64,000 bases of DNA from Massilibacteroides sp. Its GTDB lineage: Bacteria; Bacteroidota; Bacteroidia; Bacteroidales; Tannerellaceae. Position 1 is the stretch's first letter. Each line of letters begins with the position of its first letter. A program made the position numbers and the translations under genes. The notes under the pieces are model-generated. The model ran no database searches. It worked only from the letters and a program-made list of their open reading frames with translations, and was not told the DNA's origin. Shown one piece after another: positions 10,309-19,159 of this stretch. The stretch spans positions 205,319 to 269,318 of the forward strand of contig JAQVZS010000001.1 of NCBI GenBank assembly GCA_028708075.1. Reading direction: 5' to 3'.

Positions 10309-10896
10309 ATGAATGATATGGAGCAAAATGAAACGAAAAATCCTGAGGAGGCTATAAATCCTGAGGAAAAGGATGAAGTGACAAATTTGCAGAAAGAACA
10401 GACAGAAGAGGTAGAAAATGCTTCTAATGCTGACAATCTGGCGGATAGTGATGTTGAAAAGTTACAAGCGAAATACGACGAGTTAAATGACGCCCACGTG
10501 CGACTGATGGCGGAGTTTGATAATTATCGTAAGCGTACCTTACGCGAAAAAGCCGATTTGATTAAAAACGGTGGTGAGGTGGCTTTAACGGCAATTCTTC
10601 CGATCATAGATGATTTTGAGAGAGCTTTGCAAAATGTCCGGGTGGCTGAAGATATCTCTGCGGTTGCGGAAGGTATAGAATTGATTTACACTAAATTTAA
10701 AGTTTATCTGGCTCAACAAGGAGTAAAGTCTATTGAAGCGACGGGGCGGGCCTTTGATACGGAGAAGTTTGACGCTGTTGCTACGATTCCTGCGCCCAAG
10801 GAAGATTTAAAGGGAAAGGTAATCGATTGCGTTCAAACTGGTTATACTTTATATGATAAAGTAATTCGTCACGCCAAAGTGGTTGTAGGTGAATAA
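10309..10896 (+). CDS. grpE: nucleotide exchange factor GrpE
   Basis: Cofactor that releases ADP from DnaK in the Hsp70 cycle. The N-terminal 55 residues are acidic and disordered ([19 protein letters not shown]). A long coiled coil follows ([27 protein letters not shown]) and then the beta-wing domain ending [11 protein letters not shown], typical of GrpE. Length (195) is normal. The start at 10309 (MND MEQ) could also be the ATG at 10318. It is followed after 14 bases by dnaJ, forming a chaperone operon without dnaK. Confidence 0.95.
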   Translation: MNDMEQNETKNPEEAINPEEKDEVTNLQKEQTEEVENASNADNLADSDVEKLQAKYDELNDAHVRLMAEFDNYRKRTLREKADLIKNGGEVALTAILPIIDDFERALQNVRVAEDISAVAEGIELIYTKFKVYLAQQGVKSIEATGRAFDTEKFDAVATIPAPKEDLKGKVIDCVQTGYTLYDKVIRHAKVVVGE

Positions 10897-10910
10897 TAAA
10901 GAATGTAAAA

Positions 10911-12071
10911 ATGGCTAAAAGGGATTATTATGAAGTGCTGGGCGTAGATAGAAGCGCATCGGCTGACGATATAAAAAAAGCGTATCGAAAGAAAGCGATC
11001 CAATTTCATCCGGATAAAAATCCTGGGGATAAAACTGCCGAAGAAAAGTTCAAGGAAGCGGCCGAGGCATACGATATTTTAAGTGACCCTCAGAAACGTC
11101 AGCGTTATGATCAATTCGGTCATGCTGGGGTAGGAGGTGCTTCTCAACAAAGCGGTGGCTTTGGTGGGGGAATGTCTATGGAAGACATTTTCTCTCAGTT
11201 CGGGGACATTTTTGGAGGTCATTTTGGTGGCTTTGGAGGTTTTGGAGGTTTCGGTGGTGGTTCGTCCAGAGGCCAACGGGTAAATCGAGGATCCGATCTT
11301 CGTGTTAAAGTGAAACTGACACTAAAAGAAATCGCAAACGGAGTAGAGAAAAAAATAAAAGTTAAGAAATACGTTCAGTGTAAAGTGTGTCACGGTAGCG
11401 GAGCGGAAGGAAACAATGGTACGAAAATATGTGATACATGCCGGGGTAGCGGTTATGTGACGCGTGTGACAAATACGATTCTGGGGCAGATGCAGACGCA
11501 ATCGATATGTCCGACTTGTGGAGGCGAAGGAAAAGTTATTGTTAATAAATGTAGCGCTTGTAATGGAGAAGGTGTGGTGAGAGATGAAGAAATCATTACC
11601 ATAAATATTCCCGCAGGAGTGGCTGAAGGAATGCAATTATCCATGAGCGGAAAAGGAAATGCTGCCCGTCACGGAGGGATTAACGGGGATTTGTTGATTC
11701 TGGTAGAAGAGGAGCCGCATCCTGAATTGATTCGTGACGAGAATGATTTGCTGTATAATTTATTATTGTCGGTTCCTCAGGCCGCTTTAGGTACGACAGT
11801 GGAAGTACCGACGGTTGATGGTAAGGCAAAAGTGAAGATTGATCCGGGGACACAACCGGGGAAAGTGCTTCGTCTAAGAAACAAAGGTCTGCCTTCGGTT
11901 AACAGATACGGTACAGGCGATTTGTTGGTAAATGTAAGTGTTTATATTCCGGAGACGTTGTCGTCTCCTGAAAGAGAAGTGTTGTCTGAAATGGAGAATT
12001 CGCCGAACTTCCAGCCTAATAAAAGCGTTAAGGAAAAAATATTCAGCAAATTTCGGAATATGTTTGATTGA
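10911..12071 (+). CDS. dnaJ: chaperone DnaJ (Hsp40, type I)
   Basis: Stimulates DnaK ATPase and delivers clients. The J domain contains the HPD motif (FHPDKNPGD). A long glycine/phenylalanine-rich linker with repeated GGFGG units follows (residues about 75-125). Four zinc-binding CxxCxGxG repeats are intact: [27 protein letters not shown] and CSACNGEGV. The C-terminal substrate-binding domains complete a 386-residue, full-length protein. It is the second gene of the grpE operon, ending before a strong hairpin terminator. Confidence 0.97.
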   Translation: MAKRDYYEVLGVDRSASADDIKKAYRKKAIQFHPDKNPGDKTAEEKFKEAAEAYDILSDPQKRQRYDQFGHAGVGGASQQSGGFGGGMSMEDIFSQFGDIFGGHFGGFGGFGGFGGGSSRGQRVNRGSDLRVKVKLTLKEIANGVEKKIKVKKYVQCKVCHGSGAEGNNGTKICDTCRGSGYVTRVTNTILGQMQTQSICPTCGGEGKVIVNKCSACNGEGVVRDEEIITINIPAGVAEGMQLSMSGKGNAARHGGINGDLLILVEEEPHPELIRDENDLLYNLLLSVPQAALGTTVEVPTVDGKAKVKIDPGTQPGKVLRLRNKGLPSVNRYGTGDLLVNVSVYIPETLSSPEREVLSEMENSPNFQPNKSVKEKIFSKFRNMFD

Positions 12072-12161
12072 TAGTAAGATTTTTTTACAATTGTTGAAGT
12101 AATAAATTTTCGAGCCGAGAAAAAAAATGTTCCGAGAAAAAAAGAATAATCTCAGTAAAAT

Positions 12162-12199
12162 AAAAAAGCGAAGATGTCAAAAGACATCTTCGCTTTTTT
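12162..12199. terminator. bidirectional terminator between dnaJ and malic enzyme
   Basis: A perfect 17-bp stem (AAAAAAGCGAAGATGTC against GACATCTTCGCTTTTTT) with an AAAA loop and A/T flanks on both sides. It lies between two convergent genes and can stop both. Confidence 0.9.
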
Positions 12200-12217
12200 A
12201 TTAGGGAATAGTTTCTT

Positions 12218-14500
12218 TTATTTTTTTGAGATTTGTTCTTGAACAATAGCATCTACTACGGCAACAGTTGTCAAATTAAGGATGTCCCTTGTCGATGTGC
12301 CGATATCGGTAAAATGGATCGGTTTGTTTAGTCCCATTTGGATCGGGCCTATTGTTTCCACAACACCCATTTCATTTAACAATTTATAAGCACTGTTTGC
12401 CGAACTCAAATTGGGGAAAACCAACGTGTTCACATCTTTCCCTTGTAACTTGTTGAAAGGATAGGTTTCGTCGCGCATTTTTTTATCCAAAGCGAAGTTA
12501 ACCTGCATTTCTCCATCTATCATAATTTCCGGATGATTCGTGTGCAAGTAATTTATAGCTTCATGTACTTTGCGCGGACTACCTTGTTTATCGGCGCCGA
12601 AACTGGAATAGGATAACATGGCGATCACCGGATTGTGTGCAAAGAATTTGACCGCGTCGTGCGTCAGACGGGCAATATCGATAAGAACCTCGGTTGAGGG
12701 GTGACGGTTAATCAACGTGTCGGCAATGAAAAATGTTCCTTTTTTACATGTAACGATATGCATTGCTCCAAAATGATCGTAAGATGGGCGAATACCTATG
12801 ATTTCGGCCGCCATTTGCGTTATTTCTGCGTATCGGCTATATACGCCGGTAATAAAAGCATCGGCATCACCAGTTTCAACCATCATCATGCCGAAGGCAT
12901 TCCGGTCTACGAGTTTTTCTCTTGCTTCCGCGAAGGTAACTCCTTCCCTGGCTCTTTTACGAGCTAATAATTCTGCGTAGCGGGAACGCCTTTCTGCCTC
13001 TTTTTCATGACGCATGTTGATGATCTCGATGTCTTTCAAGTCGATATTTTCTTCGGCCGCCATTTTGTGTAAGGCCTCTTCTTCACCTAAAAGAATAGGG
13101 ATACAAATACCTTCTACTTTTGCCTCAACGGCAGCTTTTAACATGTTTACATGGTTGGCTTCCGCGAATACAACACGTTTGGGATTGGCTTTAGCCATGT
13201 CTGTGAAGGATCGCAGCATTTTGTTGTCGTATCCCATCATTTCACGTAGATGGTTCGCGTATCCATCCCAGTCAGTAATTATTTTGCGGGCAACGCCCGA
13301 TTCAATAGCCGCTTTCGCTACGGCACAGGATACACGGGTCAGTAACCGCGGGTCTAATGCTTTTGGAATAATATATTTGCGACCGAACGTCATTCTTTTT
13401 AGCTGGTAAGCCGCGTTTACGACGTCGGGTACCGGCTCTTTCGCGAGGTTCGCTATGGCGTATACCGCAGCTCGTTTCATTTCTTCGTTGATTGTGCTTG
13501 CGTGCGTATCCAACGCTCCGCGGAATATATAGGGAAACCCTAATACATTATTAATTTGATTCGGATAATCGGAGCGGCCTGTCGCGAAAATAAGATCATC
13601 CCGTGAGTCTATCGCTTCCGGATAGGAGATTTCTGGATTAGGATTTGCTAAGGCAAAGATGATCGGGTTTGCATTCATGCTTCGTACCATTTCCTTGGTG
13701 AGTACGTCGGCGACAGAAAGGCCGAGGAACATATCCGCTCCTTCAACGGCTTCCGTCAAAGTTTTAATATTCCGGGATGTAGCAAACTTTTTCTTCTCCT
13801 CGTTTAGGTCGGTGCGATGGATGGAAATGACACCTTTGCTGTCGCACATGACAATATTTTCCATCCGTGCGCCCAAAAGCACGTATAGTTTGGTACACGA
13901 GATCGAAGCGGCTCCTGCTCCATTGACAACGATTTTTACTTCTTCAATCTTTTTTCCAGTCAGTTCGAGTGCATTAATAAGTCCGGCAGCGGAAATAATC
14001 GCTGTTCCATGCTGATCGTCATGCATAACCGGAATATCCAATTCCGCTTTTAAGCGTTTTTCTATTTCGAAACATTCGGGAGCTTTAATGTCTTCCAGGT
14101 TGATCCCACCGAAAGTAGGCGAAATCGCTTTTACAGTTTGTATAAATTTTTCCGGATCTTTTTCGTTTACTTCAATATCGAATACATCAATTCCCGCAAA
14201 GATTTTAAAAAGCAATCCTTTTCCTTCCATTACAGGTTTACCGGCCATGGCACCTATGTCCCCCAATCCCAATACAGCTGTTCCATTTGAAATAACCGCG
14301 ACTAAATTCCCTTTTGTCGTATATTTATAGGCATCTAGTGGATTTTTTTCTATTTCCAGACAAGGCTCGGCCACTCCGGGAGAGTACGCAAGTGAAAGAT
14401 CTGTCTGACTACTGTATGGTTTAGTAGGTATGACTTCGATTTTTCCCGGCTTACCCTCCGCATGGTATTTAAGGGCTTCTTCTTTTGTAACTTTTGCCAT
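12218..14500 (-). CDS. maeB: NADP-dependent malic enzyme with C-terminal phosphotransacetylase-like domain
   Basis: Decarboxylates malate to pyruvate, producing NADPH. The N-terminal 400 residues carry the malic enzyme fold (YSPGVAEPCLEIEKNP; VVNGAGAASISCTKLYVLLGA as nucleotide site; HDDQHGTAI as metal/substrate region). The C-terminal 330 residues resemble a phosphate acetyltransferase domain (PSYDHFGAMHIVT, FPNLSSANSAYKLL), which in MaeB-type enzymes is regulatory. Length 760 equals the usual size. A -7 element TACCTTTG lies 40 bases upstream. It is a single-gene unit converging with dnaJ. Confidence 0.95.
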   Translation of the reverse strand: MAKVTKEEALKYHAEGKPGKIEVIPTKPYSSQTDLSLAYSPGVAEPCLEIEKNPLDAYKYTTKGNLVAVISNGTAVLGLGDIGAMAGKPVMEGKGLLFKIFAGIDVFDIEVNEKDPEKFIQTVKAISPTFGGINLEDIKAPECFEIEKRLKAELDIPVMHDDQHGTAIISAAGLINALELTGKKIEEVKIVVNGAGAASISCTKLYVLLGARMENIVMCDSKGVISIHRTDLNEEKKKFATSRNIKTLTEAVEGADMFLGLSVADVLTKEMVRSMNANPIIFALANPNPEISYPEAIDSRDDLIFATGRSDYPNQINNVLGFPYIFRGALDTHASTINEEMKRAAVYAIANLAKEPVPDVVNAAYQLKRMTFGRKYIIPKALDPRLLTRVSCAVAKAAIESGVARKIITDWDGYANHLREMMGYDNKMLRSFTDMAKANPKRVVFAEANHVNMLKAAVEAKVEGICIPILLGEEEALHKMAAEENIDLKDIEIINMRHEKEAERRSRYAELLARKRAREGVTFAEAREKLVDRNAFGMMMVETGDADAFITGVYSRYAEITQMAAEIIGIRPSYDHFGAMHIVTCKKGTFFIADTLINRHPSTEVLIDIARLTHDAVKFFAHNPVIAMLSYSSFGADKQGSPRKVHEAINYLHTNHPEIMIDGEMQVNFALDKKMRDETYPFNKLQGKDVNTLVFPNLSSANSAYKLLNEMGVVETIGPIQMGLNKPIHFTDIGTSTRDILNLTTVAVVDAIVQEQISKK

Positions 14501-14539
14501 AGATTTATGATTATGTTATATACTTAAAAATATGATCGG

Positions 14540-14547
14540 CAAAGGTA
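14540..14547 (-). promoter_or_regulatory. -7 element of the malic enzyme gene
   Basis: TACCTTTG on the minus strand, leaving a short leader of about 30 bases to the ATG at 14500. Confidence 0.5.
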
Positions 14548-14717
14548 CTAAATATTATCTATTTCATGCTTTTTTCTTACATTTATTCACTTTATACGCA
14601 TTCTTCCTTTTTTTTGTTCAGTTAGACAAGTTGAGATTTGACTGCGTGTTGTCGCCGTAGCGCATTTTTACATTCGCTTTGTTTACGTTCTTCTTTATAT
14701 CATTCGGAATTATTGTT

Positions 14718-14725
14718 TACTTTTG
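14718..14725 (+). promoter_or_regulatory. -7 element of the sugar transferase gene
   Basis: TACTTTTG fits TAnnTTTG; the first in-frame ATG lies 26 bases downstream at 14751. Because this element falls inside the longer TTG-initiated ORF, it argues for the ATG start. Confidence 0.5.
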
Positions 14726-14750
14726 CCTTGTTTTGACTCATCTGCAAATT

Positions 14751-16148
14751 ATGGAGTGGAAGAAAAGGCATAGTTATTTAATTCAATGGCTTGTGGGCAT
14801 GGGGGATTTGTTTATTTTAAACCTCATGTTTTTTGTTGTCTATTATTTTCTCGGAGAATCCTATGCCGGAGCAATTACAGGAAGTATGCGGGAGGTTGTT
14901 TTGCTGTTGAATTTTTGTTATTTCTTTTCCTTGTATTTTGTGCCAATGCAATTGCACATGTCGGTCGTGTTTATCGATAAGATTGTGCAACGTGCTTTTT
15001 TGATGGTTACGTTTTTCATTTTCTTTTTTGCCACCTGTCTTACTTTTTTAAACATAGGTGATTTATTAGCTACGTTTCTGATCGTATATTATCTATTATC
15101 TGTCGTCGTCTTTTCGTTGTGGCGGGTCTTTATTCGTCTTAGTTTGAAAGCGTATCGGAAGAAGGGCTTTAATTCTAAAAAGATAATTATTGTTGGTGCT
15201 GGGAAAAACGGGATGGAAATCTATAAAGTTATGAAGAACGATCTGACGTATGGATTTAAAATTATGGGATTCTTTGACGACAATATTTCCTTGAAACATA
15301 TTCTTCCCAATTATCTTGGAATGACGAATGAAGTGGAAGAATATGCAATTGAAAAAGAAATAGACGAAATTTATTATACATTACCCGGAACACAAGATGA
15401 AAAACTGCTGAGGTTATTAAACTTTGCAGAAAAAAACATGATCCGTTTTTATATCGTTCCCGAATTTTACCGGAATTTGAAAAAGAGTCTGGTAATGGAA
15501 GTGATTGAGTCTATACCGTTACTTTCGATCCGACGTGAACCTCTTCAGGCTGCTTATAACCGGATTTTGAAACGTTGTTTTGATATTGTTTTTTCTTTGG
15601 GAGTGATTATTTTTATTTTCCCGGGTTTATATATTATTGTCGGAACTTTGATCAAGCTATCGTCGAAAGGTCCGACTATTTTCAAACAAAGACGAACCGG
15701 GTTGTACGGGCACGAATTTGAATGCTACAAATTCAGAACTATGCGGGTAAACCCGTTGGCGGATGAAAAACAGGCGGAGAAAGACGATCCGCGTACAACC
15801 AAAATTGGAAATTTTCTAAGAAGAACGAACCTAGACGAATTTCCCCAGTTTTTCAATGTCTTGTATGGCGATATGTCGGTCGTAGGGCCACGTCCTCATA
15901 TGTTGAAACACACAGAACTTTATTCTGCTATTATCGATAAATATATGGTGCGTCATTTAGCAAAGCCGGGTGTGACAGGTTGGGCGCAAGTGACCGGATA
16001 TCGTGGGGAAACTAAGACGCTGGAGCAAATGGAGGGCCGCGTGAAACGCGATGTTTGGTATATCGAAAACTGGTCGTTTTTTCTGGATCTTAAAATTATT
16101 GTGGTGACAGTAATTAATATGTTTAAAGGAGAAAAAAATGCCTATTAA
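14751..16148 (+). CDS. undecaprenyl-phosphate sugar-1-phosphate transferase (WcaJ/WbaP type)
   Basis: Initiates exopolysaccharide or capsule repeat synthesis by moving a hexose-1-phosphate to undecaprenyl phosphate. Four or more membrane segments lie in the first 125 residues, then a Rossmann-like CoA_binding_3 domain (KKIIIVGAGKNGMEIYKVM). A further membrane segment follows (KRCFDIVFSLGVIIFIF), then the catalytic sugar transferase domain with KFRTM and RTNLDEFPQFFNVLYGDMSVVGPRPH. The ORF track starts at a TTG (14679), but the -7 element at 14718 and the usual N-terminus favour ATG 14751 (465 residues). No polysaccharide cluster is adjacent, so the product cannot be named. Confidence 0.9.
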   Translation: MEWKKRHSYLIQWLVGMGDLFILNLMFFVVYYFLGESYAGAITGSMREVVLLLNFCYFFSLYFVPMQLHMSVVFIDKIVQRAFLMVTFFIFFFATCLTFLNIGDLLATFLIVYYLLSVVVFSLWRVFIRLSLKAYRKKGFNSKKIIIVGAGKNGMEIYKVMKNDLTYGFKIMGFFDDNISLKHILPNYLGMTNEVEEYAIEKEIDEIYYTLPGTQDEKLLRLLNFAEKNMIRFYIVPEFYRNLKKSLVMEVIESIPLLSIRREPLQAAYNRILKRCFDIVFSLGVIIFIFPGLYIIVGTLIKLSSKGPTIFKQRRTGLYGHEFECYKFRTMRVNPLADEKQAEKDDPRTTKIGNFLRRTNLDEFPQFFNVLYGDMSVVGPRPHMLKHTELYSAIIDKYMVRHLAKPGVTGWAQVTGYRGETKTLEQMEGRVKRDVWYIENWSFFLDLKIIVVTVINMFKGEKNAY

Positions 16149-16176
16149 TGTGACTTTATGCACACGTTTGAGGTTT

Positions 16177-16209
16177 TTGTGTAGCGTAAAAAGAATTATT
16201 GTATATTTG
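16177..16209 (+). promoter_or_regulatory. promoter immediately before ruvX
   Basis: TTG at 16177-16179 and TATATTTG at 16202-16209, spacer 22 (slightly long). The ATG of ruvX is only 9 bases beyond the -7 element, so the transcript would be nearly leaderless. Confidence 0.5.
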
Positions 16210-16217
16210 TACTCGTT

Positions 16218-16640
16218 ATGGGAAGGATTATAGCTATTGATTATGGACGTAAACGCACAGGAATAGCTGTAACCGATACACTGCAGATGATTGCAAACGG
16301 GTTGGTTACTGTTCTCAGCAATGAGCTGGAAAAATACTTGGCGGATTATTTAAAAAAGGAACCGGTGGAATTGTTTGTTTTAGGTTTTCCAAAACAGATG
16401 AACAATCAACCCTCCGAAAACTTGAAATATGTGGAACAGTTTGCCGCACGCTTAAAACGGCTTTTTCCACAAATACCTATTGAATATTATGATGAACGTT
16501 TCACCTCTGTACTCGCTCAAAGAGTCATGATCGAAGGAGGATTGAAAAAGAAACAGCGACAGAATAAAGCGCTTGTGGACGAGATCAGTGCTGCTATTAT
16601 TCTGCAATCGTATTTGGAAAGTAAAAAATATCAACAATAA
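16218..16640 (+). CDS. ruvX: YqgF/RuvX family putative Holliday junction resolvase or pre-16S rRNA nuclease
   Basis: The RNase H-like fold is recognised by the N-terminal strand MGRIIAIDYGRKRTGIAVTD and by the later YYDERFTSVLAQ motif; the acidic residues expected for metal binding (D8 and the E/D of DERFTS) are present. The family is linked to maturation of 16S rRNA 5' ends. Length 140 is typical. The start is fixed by the conserved N-terminus. It is followed after 3 bases by def, and probably leads the ruvX-def-carboxyltransferase-biotin carrier transcription unit. Confidence 0.93.
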   Translation: MGRIIAIDYGRKRTGIAVTDTLQMIANGLVTVLSNELEKYLADYLKKEPVELFVLGFPKQMNNQPSENLKYVEQFAARLKRLFPQIPIEYYDERFTSVLAQRVMIEGGLKKKQRQNKALVDEISAAIILQSYLESKKYQQ

Positions 16641-16643
16641 ACA

Positions 16644-17201
16644 ATGATTTTACCAATTTATCTTTACGGCCAGCCGGTATTAAGGGAAAAAGCTGAAGAG
16701 GTTTCTCCGGAACATCCGAATCTGAAAGAGTTGGTCGCTAATATGTTTGAAACAATGTATAATGCTGACGGAGTAGGCCTTGCCGCTCCTCAGGTAGGTT
16801 TGTCAATTCGTCTGTTGGTGATCGATGCGGATGTTTTGTTTGATGATTTCCCGGAATGTAAAGGTTTTAAACGTGCCATGATCAATCCGGATATTTTAGA
16901 ACGAAGTGAAGATCAGGTTGCTATGGAAGAAGGTTGTTTGAGTTTCCCGGGAATACATGAAAAGGTTTCTCGTGCGAAAAAAATTCGCGTAGCTTATTTT
17001 GACGAGAATTGGGTTACTCATGAAGAAGAATTGGAGGGATTCTCCGCCCGCGTCGTTCAGCATGAATGTGAGCACTTGAAAGGAGAGGTCTTTATTGATA
17101 ATATATCCCCGATTCGCAAGCAGTTAAATAAAGGTCGACTAAATAGTATTATTAAAGGAACAGCTCGTTGCTCGTATAGGGCGAAGGCTGTCGGAAAATA
17201 A
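16644..17201 (+). CDS. def: peptide deformylase
   Basis: Removes the formyl group from N-terminal methionine of new proteins. All three motifs are present: [18 protein letters not shown] (metal-binding Cys) and QHECEHLKG (HExxH with metal-binding histidines). The usual Asp of HExDH is Glu here, a conservative change. Length 185 is normal for the family in Bacteroidota. It lies between ruvX and a carboxyltransferase gene on one strand with short gaps. Confidence 0.96.
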   Translation: MILPIYLYGQPVLREKAEEVSPEHPNLKELVANMFETMYNADGVGLAAPQVGLSIRLLVIDADVLFDDFPECKGFKRAMINPDILERSEDQVAMEEGCLSFPGIHEKVSRAKKIRVAYFDENWVTHEEELEGFSARVVQHECEHLKGEVFIDNISPIRKQLNKGRLNSIIKGTARCSYRAKAVGK

Positions 17202-17226
17202 AAAATATATTTTTAAATCAATCGTT

Positions 17227-18774
17227 ATGACAGATTTAAGTAAAGACATTCAGGAACTGAGGAAGAAGAAAGAGGTTCTGAAAAAAGGTGGTGGTGAAGC
17301 AGCTATTGAAAAGCAGATTGCCATGGGTAAACTGACAGCCCGTGACCGTATTCTTTCTTTGCTGGATAAAGATTCTTTTCAGGAATATGATATGTTTGTA
17401 AAGCATGATGGCCGCGATTTCGGATTAGACAAAAAAGATTTTCCGGGTGATGGTGTTATTACTGGTACGGGTACGATTTATGGTGCTCCAGTATGTATTT
17501 ATGCACAGGATTTTACTGTAGCCGGCGGATCTTTGGGACTTCATCATGCTCGGAAGATTACGAAAATCATGGATCATGCATTGAAGCTGAAATGCCCGGT
17601 TATTGGGATTAATGACTCGGGAGGTGCACGTATTCAGGAAGGAGTAGGAGCTCTTGCGGGTTACGGCGAAATTTTTTATCGGAATACGATTGCTTCCGGT
17701 GTTATTCCGCAAATTTCATTAATTCTCGGCCCTTGTGCGGGTGGTGCTGTTTATTCTCCAGCGTTGACGGATTTTGTTTTTGTTGTGGAGAATATTTCGA
17801 AAATGTTTATTACAGGTCCGAATGTGATCAAAACAGTCCTGGGCGAAGATGTTTCTATGGAAGAGCTCGGTGGTGCGCGGGTGCACGCGGAAATTACTGG
17901 AAATGCGCATTTCTATGCTAAAACAGAACAGGAATGTTTTGAGCAGATCAAACAACTGATCCGGTTAATTCCCGCCAATAATGCGGAAGCTTCTCCAAGA
18001 ATTGAGAAAAAAGAACCGACAACCGCGTTGAATATCGACGATGTTGTTCCTTCTGATCCTAAACAACCGTATGATGTACGTGACATTATTAAATGTATTG
18101 CGGATAATTCGGAATTTTTGGAAGTTCATGAATTGTGGGCTGCCAATATTGTGATCGGTTTTGGGCGTATGGGTGGTGAGACTGTCGGATTTGTCGCCAA
18201 TCAAGCGATGGTGTTAGCCGGCGTACTTGATTGTGACAGCGCTGATAAGGCTGCCCGCTTTATTCGTTTTTGCGATTCGTTCAACATTCCGATCATTACA
18301 TTGGAAGACATGCCGGGATATTTGCCGGGTATCGATCAAGAACATGCGGGTGTTATTCGTCATGGAGCGAAAGTGCTTTATGCTTATTCAGAAGCGACTG
18401 TACCCAAAATTACCATTATTTTACGTAAAGCTTATGGCGGTGGATATATTGCCATGAATTCTCGTCATTTAGGCGCGGATTTTGTCTTTGCTTGGCCAAG
18501 TGCAGAGATTGCTGTTATGGGCCCGGAAGGTGCTGCGAATATCATTTTCCGGAAGGAGATTGAGGAAGCGGAAGATAAGAATGCCATGCGTGATGAAAAG
18601 GTGAAAGAATACATCGAAAAGTTTGCTAATCCGTATGTTGCAGCTGCTAAAGGATTTATCGATTCTGTTATTGAGCCGAAGGAAACGCGTGCACTCTTGC
18701 TGCATGCTTTAAAATTATCTGTATTGAAAGAGGAATACAGACCACGGAAAAAACATGGTTTACCTCCATTCTAA
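17227..18774 (+). CDS. mmdA: acyl-CoA carboxyltransferase, methylmalonyl-CoA decarboxylase alpha / propionyl-CoA carboxylase beta type
   Basis: A biotin-dependent carboxyltransferase of the crotonase fold that moves CO2 between acyl-CoA and carboxybiotin. The N- and C-halves of the carboxyltransferase fold are visible, with oxyanion-hole regions GINDSGGARIQEG and LRKAYGGGYIAMNSRHLGADFVFAWPSAEIAVMGPEGA. The length (515) and the C-terminal tail RPRKKHGLPPF are typical of MmdA/PccB. The next gene is a biotin carrier. No biotin carboxylase and no sodium-pump beta subunit are adjacent, so decarboxylase versus carboxylase use cannot be settled here; the symbol is tentative. Confidence 0.9.
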   Translation: MTDLSKDIQELRKKKEVLKKGGGEAAIEKQIAMGKLTARDRILSLLDKDSFQEYDMFVKHDGRDFGLDKKDFPGDGVITGTGTIYGAPVCIYAQDFTVAGGSLGLHHARKITKIMDHALKLKCPVIGINDSGGARIQEGVGALAGYGEIFYRNTIASGVIPQISLILGPCAGGAVYSPALTDFVFVVENISKMFITGPNVIKTVLGEDVSMEELGGARVHAEITGNAHFYAKTEQECFEQIKQLIRLIPANNAEASPRIEKKEPTTALNIDDVVPSDPKQPYDVRDIIKCIADNSEFLEVHELWAANIVIGFGRMGGETVGFVANQAMVLAGVLDCDSADKAARFIRFCDSFNIPIITLEDMPGYLPGIDQEHAGVIRHGAKVLYAYSEATVPKITIILRKAYGGGYIAMNSRHLGADFVFAWPSAEIAVMGPEGAANIIFRKEIEEAEDKNAMRDEKVKEYIEKFANPYVAAAKGFIDSVIEPKETRALLLHALKLSVLKEEYRPRKKHGLPPF

Positions 18775-18791
18775 ATGCCTAAAAACAAGGA

Positions 18792-19121
18792 ATGATGGAA
18801 AATAAGAATACGGAATATAAGGATTTTGTTGTTACTGCGCGCAAATATAAAACGTTGCTGACAAAAAAATACTTGGATAGAAAACCCTGGAAACCGTTAC
18901 AATCTGGGGAGGTGCTTTCGCATCTTCCAGGAACGGTCATGGAAATTTTAGTCAAAGAAGGGGATTCTGTGGAGAAAGGACAATTGCTTTGCATCCATGA
19001 AGCGATGAAAATGTTGAATAGGATCGTATCGCCTTATACGGGTGTGGTGTCTAAAATCAACGTGAAAGTGGGGGATCGAATTGCAAAAGACCATTTGATG
19101 GTGAAAATTGAAGTAGAATAA
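18792..19121 (+). CDS. biotin carboxyl carrier protein
   Basis: A 109-residue biotinyl domain protein that carries carboxybiotin between half-reactions. The biotinylation site is the Lys of EAMKM (HEAMKMLNRIVSPYTG, near residue 76), inside a standard hammerhead of beta strands (PGTVMEILVKEGDSVEKGQ). The N-terminal 45 residues are basic and lack the proline/alanine linker found in many decarboxylase gamma subunits. Two adjacent ATGs exist (18792 and 18795). It follows the carboxyltransferase by 17 bases and surely works with it. Confidence 0.9.
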   Translation: MMENKNTEYKDFVVTARKYKTLLTKKYLDRKPWKPLQSGEVLSHLPGTVMEILVKEGDSVEKGQLLCIHEAMKMLNRIVSPYTGVVSKINVKVGDRIAKDHLMVKIEVE

Positions 19122-19140
19122 GATAAAATCCTTATTTTTG
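19108..19140 (+). promoter_or_regulatory. putative promoter of the TPR protein
   Basis: TTG at 19108-19110 and TATTTTTG at 19133-19140, spacer 22. The ATG is 20 bases beyond the -7 element. Confidence 0.45.
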
Positions 19141-19159
19141 CCTTTCAATGAATTAAACA

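Noticed and set aside
10218-10436. 72-codon minus-strand ORF over the grpE start
   Set aside because: It overlaps the acidic N-terminus of grpE in antisense and reads as low-complexity Ser/Phe, a typical shadow.
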